From Siphonodentalium dalli (lineage: Eukaryota > Mollusca > Scaphopoda > Gadilida > Siphonodentaliidae): DNA of 64,000 nucleotides. Location: assembly GCA_032622095.1 (NCBI GenBank), contig CP136064.1:40263912-40327911 (forward strand), given 5' to 3'. The notes under the pieces are model-generated. The model searched no databases. It had not been told where the DNA came from and worked only from the letters and a program-made list of their open reading frames with translations. The translations under genes and the position numbers were made by a program. The number at the start of each line of letters is the position of its first letter. Position 1 is the first letter of the stretch. Positions 39,601 through 48,600 of the stretch are shown one piece after another.

Positions 39601-42600
39601 GTACCTTGCATCTTGTCAACATTTCCTCCGAAAACCATTTCTGTTAATGGCATTCCTATATTATCCCTCATATGATTCGAAGAGCTTTTCTTTTTCAAAC
39701 ACATTGACTCATGTACAATGATTGTTTATAATAGTCATGGGAGTGTTGTTGCTGGGTTACAATATTTTTACTGTTTTCATTTTTAATGAAAGTATGTTAT
39801 TCCCTATTGCCAGTTTTGGTTTAACCCTTTACCCAACAAACCGGCCAAAACCGGCCAAATAAAGCTTCAACAGCCTAAAATATCTTCGGTCTGTCTCAAT
39901 AGAACAATACAAATATGGATATCATTGGAACCGGCTCCTTGACCACATTGTGATAGTTACAGTTATGCCCTGTGCCAATGCATTCTCTTATATATGCGAG
40001 TCGACCATAGGTCGCCTCGCATATATAAGAGAATGCATTGGCCTAACAAAAATCTTTTTTTAACACTTTTTACCATTTTTTCTTACATTCTTTAACAATT
40101 TTATAATTATTAATGTGTTAAGCCAATGCATTCTCTTATATATGCGAGGCGACCTATGGTCGACTCGCATATATAAGAGAATGCATTGGCACAGGGCCCT
40201 TCTGTTGGGTAAAGGGTTAATGTAGTGTACTTGAAAGGTTGATTAATATATATTGATATTTTTTTTTCAGCATTTCGCTGTTGCCATGCATTGTCTCCAT
40301 TATTCCCATCTCTTATTGGCATTGCAACTCACATTTACAATAGAAAATCCATAAAATGATGTTTTATATATTAATGTGTTTTTTTTCAATGATAATTTCT
40401 ATCTTTTTATGATACAACTCAAATAATTGTTTAAAATCCTTTGTATAAAAATGAGTGGCAAATGCCCTAGAGGCACGATTATTCTCTTTCATCATGCCAT
40501 TATTAAAGGAACTTAAGGCACTTGCAGCGGGTAAATGTGCAAATAATATAAAAGTCTGTAAAAACATCACAGAGAAGATCATGGAGAAATAGTTAAACTG
40601 TGTTCTTATGACCAGTTTTTATGTTTACCCATACCATAGTATGGTAAACATAGTGTCAACGTCCGGATTGACCACTCGTCGTTCGTCAGTCTGTCGTACC
40701 GTCCGTCTGTCTGTCCATCCATAGACACTTTACGCATAATGCGATAACTGAAACATTTTCTATCTGATCGCAACCAAATTATATGATTTCTCAGCCCAAA
40801 ATACAGATCGAGTTCGAATATGTGTTTGATCCAACTATTTTTAACTGAGTTATGGCCCTTTTTCGAAAAAATATATTCACTCTTAAAGAAAAGAATTTTT
40901 TTTAGATTGAATTCCTTGCTCAATTTAACACAAAATAAATAAAATAAAAAATATAATAAAATATTTTTTGTTTAAATAATTAAAAACAATTTTTTTTTTT
41001 AAGTTAACAAAATTTGAAAAACTAACACCATTATAACTCTGCCAAGGGTACCCACGTCACCACACCAAATTTGGTTTAAATCGGTCAAAAATGTTATGTC
41101 CTGGTAAATGTTTTTGGAGCGACTTTAAACCCAATTCATCAATTCCATCCCATGCCTTTGGACTACTTAGCTATTGATAAGGCTATATTATTTGCTGATG
41201 TCTCTTGTGCCAATGTGCAGATAAAGAAAGCTATGGTATCTAATTTTTTTAAAGTTTCAACAATACACATCACATGATATTAACAGTAGACTAGAACATC
41301 TGTGCTTCATTGCACAGCTGAGTATATCACTCTACAGATGGTCTGAGGACATTATAAATCTTATTGGGTTAATAGAGATGCCAGACTTCAATCTAAACAA
41401 TGCCTGTAATTTGTTGACAGCTCTGCTATATAATTGATATTAATGGGTCAGCAATGAGGTGTCTTTATCTTGATGGGTGTTGTTGGTAGAATTTGATACA
41501 TTATCATTGTAAACTTAAATTGGACTCTCTTAACCCAAGTATTCCATGTCCAGGTCACCTTTTTCACATTTAACCCAAGGTTGTGGTGGTGCAGCATTAC
41601 AGATCCTGTACCAGTGCATTCTCTTATATAAATGCGAGGGACCCATAAATTCCAATAATTTGTGTTATGTACATTTGTCTATAATAGTACATAACAGTAT
41701 ACTCTATAATTCAACATCAAAACTCTTATTTATGATTCCGTTCATAGTAATTTACTATCGCCAAGGGATGGGTTAACATCTGCCGATCATGATCGGCCTC
41801 TCGTTCGATCCTGAGAGAAATAACAATTCTTTACAGCTGAACATTTTAATGACTTTATGTCACTGATTTTCCTGTATATAAGACTATAAATAAATGATGT
41901 CTTGTACAGCAAGCTTGAAAATAGTGTGTCTGTCTAGCGGGCTAGCATCACCAAATTCACTCTCTGGGGACCTCATTCTGCTTATGCCTCATCTTCTGTA
42001 AAGTATCTATAGCAGTTGAGGTCTAAGCGGAATGAGGTCCACAGAGGGTTAATTTGGTGATGCTAGCCTGCTGTGTGGGGTAGTGTCACTAAATTCACCG
42101 TCTGGGGACCTCATTCTGCAAATGACAGACACACCGTTTGCAGCCTTGCTGTACAAGACATCATTTATTTATAGTTTTTGCATCAGAGCTCTATTTAGCT
42201 ACATAAACATGCTATCTAAATTTATGAACAATGTTTTCTGTATGTTCATGTATTTTGGTATTGATCAGTTTGGAAAGTATTAATGCCTTCAGCCCATCCA
42301 TCCTTTGTCGTATGGTGTTCTTTGATGTTTTGCATAACCAGATGGATTCTGGTTTTATGGCTTGTAATAATCTCTTCCCAATCATCTCCACATTTTGTAT
42401 ACCGGTGCTTATTACGGCATATATTCATTTCTAGATCGCTCGTATCACTCATGATTGGCCCTTTCATTGTCTTATCATATCATTCCTTGAAAATATGAAC
42501 TCTCTATACACTTATTTCTTGAGATAATGTGCAAGAATTGTTCAAACCCTGCTGACACCACTGCTTAAGCAGGCAGGTATGTTCCTGAAATTTGAGCATA

Positions 42601-45600
42601 ATCTTCCTTTTTATACGCCCTTTTGAAATAAAAGTCATATTATGTAATCAGTCTGTCCCCGTCTGTCTGTCTAGCCATTCATCCATCCGTTAACATTTTT
42701 GGTTTCCGATCAATAACACCAGCTTAAATTATTTTATCTGAACCAAAGTTGGTATGTGTATTTCCCAGATAAAGATACAGGCCAAGTTCGAATATGGGTT
42801 CCATCCAATTATTTTTACATTAGTTACGGCCCTTTTTGTCCGCCGACCCAACAGGTTTGGAGGACTATTATAATCAGCCTGTGCGTCCGAGGTTTCCGGA
42901 TGATAACTTTAGTTAGAGTGAACCAAATCAAATTAAATTTGGTATTGGTTTACTAGCAGAATAGACAGGTCAAGTTCGAATTCTGGTTCGGTCCGCCAAT
43001 TTTTCACCAGAGTTATGCCCACTTTTCGACTTAGAATTTAACCGTCTGTTAACATTATTGGTTTCCGACCGATAACTCCAGTTTGGATTATTTGATCTGA
43101 ACCAAAGTTGGTATGTGTATTTCCCAGCTAAAGATACAGGCCAAGTTCGAATATGGGTTCCGTCCAATTATTTTTACATGAGTTACGGCCCTTTTTTCGA
43201 CTTAGAATTTGACCGCCTGTTAACATTTTTGGTTTCCGACCGATAACTCCAGTTTGGATTATTTGATCTGAACCAAAGTTGGTATGTGTATTTCCCAGCT
43301 AAAGATACAGGCCAAGTTCGAATATGGGTTCCGTCCAATTATTTTTACATGAGTTACAGCCCTTTTTTGCGACTTAGAATTTGACCGTATGTTAACATTT
43401 TTGGTTTCCGATCGATAACTCCAGTTTGGATTATTTGATCTGAACCAGAGTTGGTATGTGTCTTTCTCCCAGCAAAACACAGTTCAAGTTCGAATTCGGG
43501 TTCCGCCTGCCAATTTTCACCAGAGTTATGTCCCTTTTTTACTTAGAATTTTTGCCAATTTGAGGTTTCCGGATGATAACTTTAGTAAATGTGTACTGAC
43601 TGAAATTAAATTAGGTATGTAGGTTTACTAGCACTAAAGACAGGTTTTTATGCGCAAACAACGGTCGTATCAAGCCGACACTTAGAGGCGGACATGAGGT
43701 CTACCGACCTTTTATTCGACTTAAAATTTGACCATCTGTTAACATATTTGGTTTCCGACCGATAACTCCAGTTTGGATTATTTGATCTGAACCAAAGTTG
43801 GTATGTGTATTTCCCATATAAAGATACAGGTCAAGTTCGAATATGGGTTCTGTCCAATTATTTTTACATGAGTTACAGCCCTTTTTCGACTTAGAATTTG
43901 ACCGTCTGTTAACATTTATGGTTTCCGATCGATAACTCCAGTTTGAATTATATTGATCTGAACCAAAGTTGGTTTGTTTATATCCCAGCATAAGATACAG
44001 GCCAAGTTCGAATATGAGTTCCGTCCAATTATTTTTACATGAGTTACAGCCCTTTTTTCGAATTAGAATTTGACCGATTTCATAACATTTCTGTTCCAGA
44101 CCGATAACTCCATTTTGGATTATTTTATCTGAAACAAAGCTGGTATGTATGTTTCCCAACTAAAACTACAGGCCATTTTTGAATATAGGTTTTGTCCCAA
44201 TTATTTTCACATGAGTTACGGCCATTTTACGACTTAGAATTTGACCACATTTTGGCATTGAAATTCTTTGTAAGCTCAAATTATAATTTTACTTGCGGTA
44301 GTACAATTCAAAATGGCTAAAGGGAGTATTTTGCCACTCCCTAGCAATGCTCTTGTTATAGTTAGTGAATCATGCCATGAAAATTTGAAGTCTCTTGACC
44401 TATCAGTAATCACATATATATCTTGAACCATGTCCACGTCCCTCCTAGCCTTACCCCTTAACTTGCAAGTACATCCCTGGAATTTGCAATTGGTTTTTAA
44501 TTTGGTTAGTACATTGGGGATGGGGGTGAATATCAAGCTTTCTTTTGACACCAAAATGAACCCTTCGCATGGGAAATTCTTTGAGAAATGGTCGATTCCA
44601 TGTTATTGCATATCCTGTTCAGTGGTTTGTCAATTTTTTGCATTGCCCCTCCCATTCAAAGCGAAACATTATGTTAGGCACAAACTACTCTCCAAGATGC
44701 CACAAAAATATAGTTAATATACTATATCTGGTGTGATGTTCTCCATCGCTTCATATGTCAAATTAAATTCATATTACTTAACATTTATACTCATATATGA
44801 AACAAAGCTGACCAGTGGTTAGAGCATTTGGCTTTGAGGGCAAGCCTGAGATTAGTGTGCCTGTCATTTGCAGAATGAGGTCCCCAGAGGGTGAATTTAG
44901 TGACGCTATCCCTCACAGTGGGCTAGCATCACCAAATTAACCCTCCGTAGACCCCATTCTGCATGGCCTCATCTGCTATGGGAGACAGAGATGTAGACTC
45001 TGATTCCCAAATTGTGAATATTGTGATGTACACCCGTTGGGAACCTTGATTATGCAATGTGTCATCTGTCAATTTGGGGATATAGAGAAACTAAACTAAA
45101 AAAGAAATATAATCTATGTGAAGAAGTTTCTATAGAAATTTGATAATAAAGAAACTTTCCAGATAAGATGAGGCCTAAGCAGAATGAGGTACCAAGAGGG
45201 TGAATTTAGTTATGCTAGCCCCCTATGCTGGATAGCATCACTAAATTCACCCTCTGGGGACCTCATTCTGCAAATGACAGGCACACTAAACTCAGGCTTG
45301 TTTGAGGGTTGTTAACACAGTGATGTAAGTTTGATACCCATTGGGGGGACTATTGAATTTCTCAGCAGTGGCTAAACTTTGTTGTATGGTGTTCAACCTC
45401 ATACCAATTTCTAACTGTTGAGCAAGGTCACTGATACTGTAAATGCCCCCTCCATACCCCCTCCACACACACACAAACAATCCGGCATTACCCAATACTG
45501 GGGCAATGTTGTAAATGTTCAATAAGCACTTTGGGACTCATTTGATAAGTGCTGTATAGAAAACTATCCATTATTATCCCTCCCACAAAGAAAGTGAATG

Positions 45601-48600
45601 GTGAGTATACTGGATTACATGTGTTCAGTCCTCCAACTGTGTCCATCCGTCTGTCAGAGCATATATCTCAGCCATAAGATATAAGATCTCAATAAAATTT
45701 GGTAGGGATGTTGGATATCAGGAGATTTCAGAAAATTATTCAAAGATTTTGCACACATTTTCAGAGTTATTCCTCTTTGTTCTAAGGAAATATTGATTTT
45801 TCATCCATCGGAGTGGATATCTCAGCAATTGGCTATTAGTTGGGAGCTGATAGGGTACCCCTGCGCCCCCTACGACACCCCCCCCCCCCCCTAGGACTTA
45901 GCCTTTGGCGAGTAGAACGACATATATGTCGTCTATCGGTTGAGGAGTAGAACGACATATATGTCGTTTCAGGAAGTTTTATTTATGTAGACATAACTTC
46001 GATAAATCATCTGATTTATAAGTGATTTGTATAGGAGTTATTTTGATTAATGTAATGTCCCAAATGTATAAGTGCAATCGATTATGATAACACACGTTAA
46101 CACAAAATGCACATAAATTAAAACGAACTATTGGACCCTTTTGACCCAAATTTGTTAATAATAATTGCTATGACGTTGACGTTAAATTTACTCATGACGT
46201 CATGTATATGACGTTACAGATACTCTCCAAAGGGTTAACTTCACCACACTCATTTTCTTCTTTATTATGTCCCTCAACATTTTAGCAAGTGGCTGTGTAA
46301 ACACCAGACAACATGGTGTCCAACAATCAGTTTGATGCAAATTATGGAGAGAAAATCTTGTCAAATGTATACAAAAGCTAAGACATAAAGCCACATTTTA
46401 GGGCAAAATTGGAACTCCCCGTCAAAGATAACCATCAAAATGGTCACCGGAAGTGGAAAATATGACCATTTTTCACTAATGCAGCGTATTCTGTAAAATC
46501 ATATTTTTGAGGGATTGGAAGGGGCCCAATAATGGCATATTTCTTTGCTCTGATGACCAGTTGACTTGATACAAAATAAAGGCACAATTCTTAACCAGTT
46601 CCAAAGAGCAGAAACTGAGCTATAAGATATTAGTGAAAAAGTCATATTCTCCATTACAAAAATTTTTCTTTATAATTTGCATCAAACTGAGTTAGTGCCT
46701 CGTTTGAAAATTGGTGGCCATGTTGGATGCCATCTTGTCTGATGTCTACACGGCCACGGGCAGATAACAGATAACACCAGAGCTCTTGTTATTATTGAAG
46801 ATATCACCAGAAGCTATTCGGGACAGACAAGTATGCACATACGAACACCAGTGGTTTCTCGAGTCCATTAAAAAGGAAAAAAATACATTATGTTGAGCTG
46901 TGACTAGTTGTCTGAAAGTCAACCTTAGTTAACCCTTCAATGACTATGGAGCTTCCTGAAATTTTGCGAAAACCCTGTGCTAATACATTCTCTTATATAT
47001 GCGAGTTTCCAACATGGAGCCTCGCATATATAAGAGAATACATTGGCCTAACAATGTTTACCATGACCCTTTAAGCCAGTGAATTCTCTTATATATGCGA
47101 GGCTCCCTATGGGAGACTCACATATATAAGAGAATGCACTGGCACATGATATTTAATGCTGCACCAGCGCAGCTCCCATCATGAAAGGGTTAAAGTTATT
47201 TATTTTATTTTCAATAAATTATTTATTTATTTTTTTATAGTTCAAACAGATTGAAGGACTTGTCGATGCAGCGAGAATCAGACACATGTATGTCAGTGTT
47301 GGACTCTGTGTATGTTAATGTTAGCGGTGGTGATGACAGCAAAGATGTTGCTGTATCATGGTCTCTGCAGGTATGAATGTCCTCATATTATGTGTACCAT
47401 CTTCATTCATAAAATATTTCTTAGTTTTGGATGAATCTTGCGGATTATAACAGATGTGAAGACTGGGGATGCAGACCAGACTGGACCGCCTGTGGTGGTC
47501 CGGTCCAGTAAAGATGCGGTCTAGTCCAGCTCTTAGTGGTCGGGTATTCTTGCCTGAGCCGGCCCAGACCAGTCCAATCATTATAAAATACCTTAAATGG
47601 AGGGAAATATGTTAAATCTTACTTTGGTATATGCGTTTGTGTTACAGAAAACGTCACGTTAATGCCGGGCAAGCTTGTATTAAATTTGTTTCCACTACCC
47701 CCCTCCCCCCACATGCTATGATTGGGTTGAGCACAAATGCTCCAAGTCTTTGAGCACTCATAACTTTTTTTCTAAGAATTGCCAACTGAATATATTCCAT
47801 ATAGATTGGTCAATTATCAACATGTATTTATGTAGTTACTTTGAGTTAGATATTGCCAACTACATGTATAGGCTAGTATATCTCGATTCGCATCCTATGT
47901 TCAGTACATTGTATATCTCGATTTGCATCTGTGCTCAGTACATTGTATATCTCGATTCGCATCCTATGTTCAGTTCATTGAAATGTAGATGAGGGTTAGT
48001 TGACATGGTAATCTAAACATTAAAGTTCACGAATCGGTACAGTATCAGACCACCATGGGTGGACCGGTCCAACGCTGTCCAATGATGGCAGTCCAGTCCA
48101 GTCTGTTGTCCGGACCTGGACCATACAGTTTTTTTGCGGTTGGGTCTGCATTCCTGGTGAAGACAAAGTAAACTACATTTTAGCTCAACCTTTTAGCTGT
48201 TGCCATGGGTTGGTCGTCCGTCGTCCATGCTTGCATGTGAGTGTCCATCAACAATGTCTTTTGTCACAACCTACAGGCCAAATTCTGCACAACTCAAAAC
48301 ATGGGAACTGTTTGAACTTCTGACTGTGAACTTTATGACATCGAACAAATTGTGTAGTTGTATATTTATCAGTTAATACAGTAATGCCCTAAATAATCGA
48401 CTCCTTAACAGCAGAATTATGGGTAATTTTTCAGGATTTAGTTGGAAATATGGCTTGTTGCCATTCATCGGAAACCCACAAACACTGAGAGCTTTCCGAT
48501 GAATGGCAACAAGCCATATTTCCAACTAAATCCTGAAAAATTACCCATAATTCTGCTGTGGTTAAGGAGTCGATTATTTAGGGCATTACTGTACCTGTTC

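Noticed and set aside
42970-44159. Minus-strand frames with Asn/Ser-rich repeated peptides
   Set aside because: Follow the 170-bp tandem repeat unit; not conserved coding sequence.
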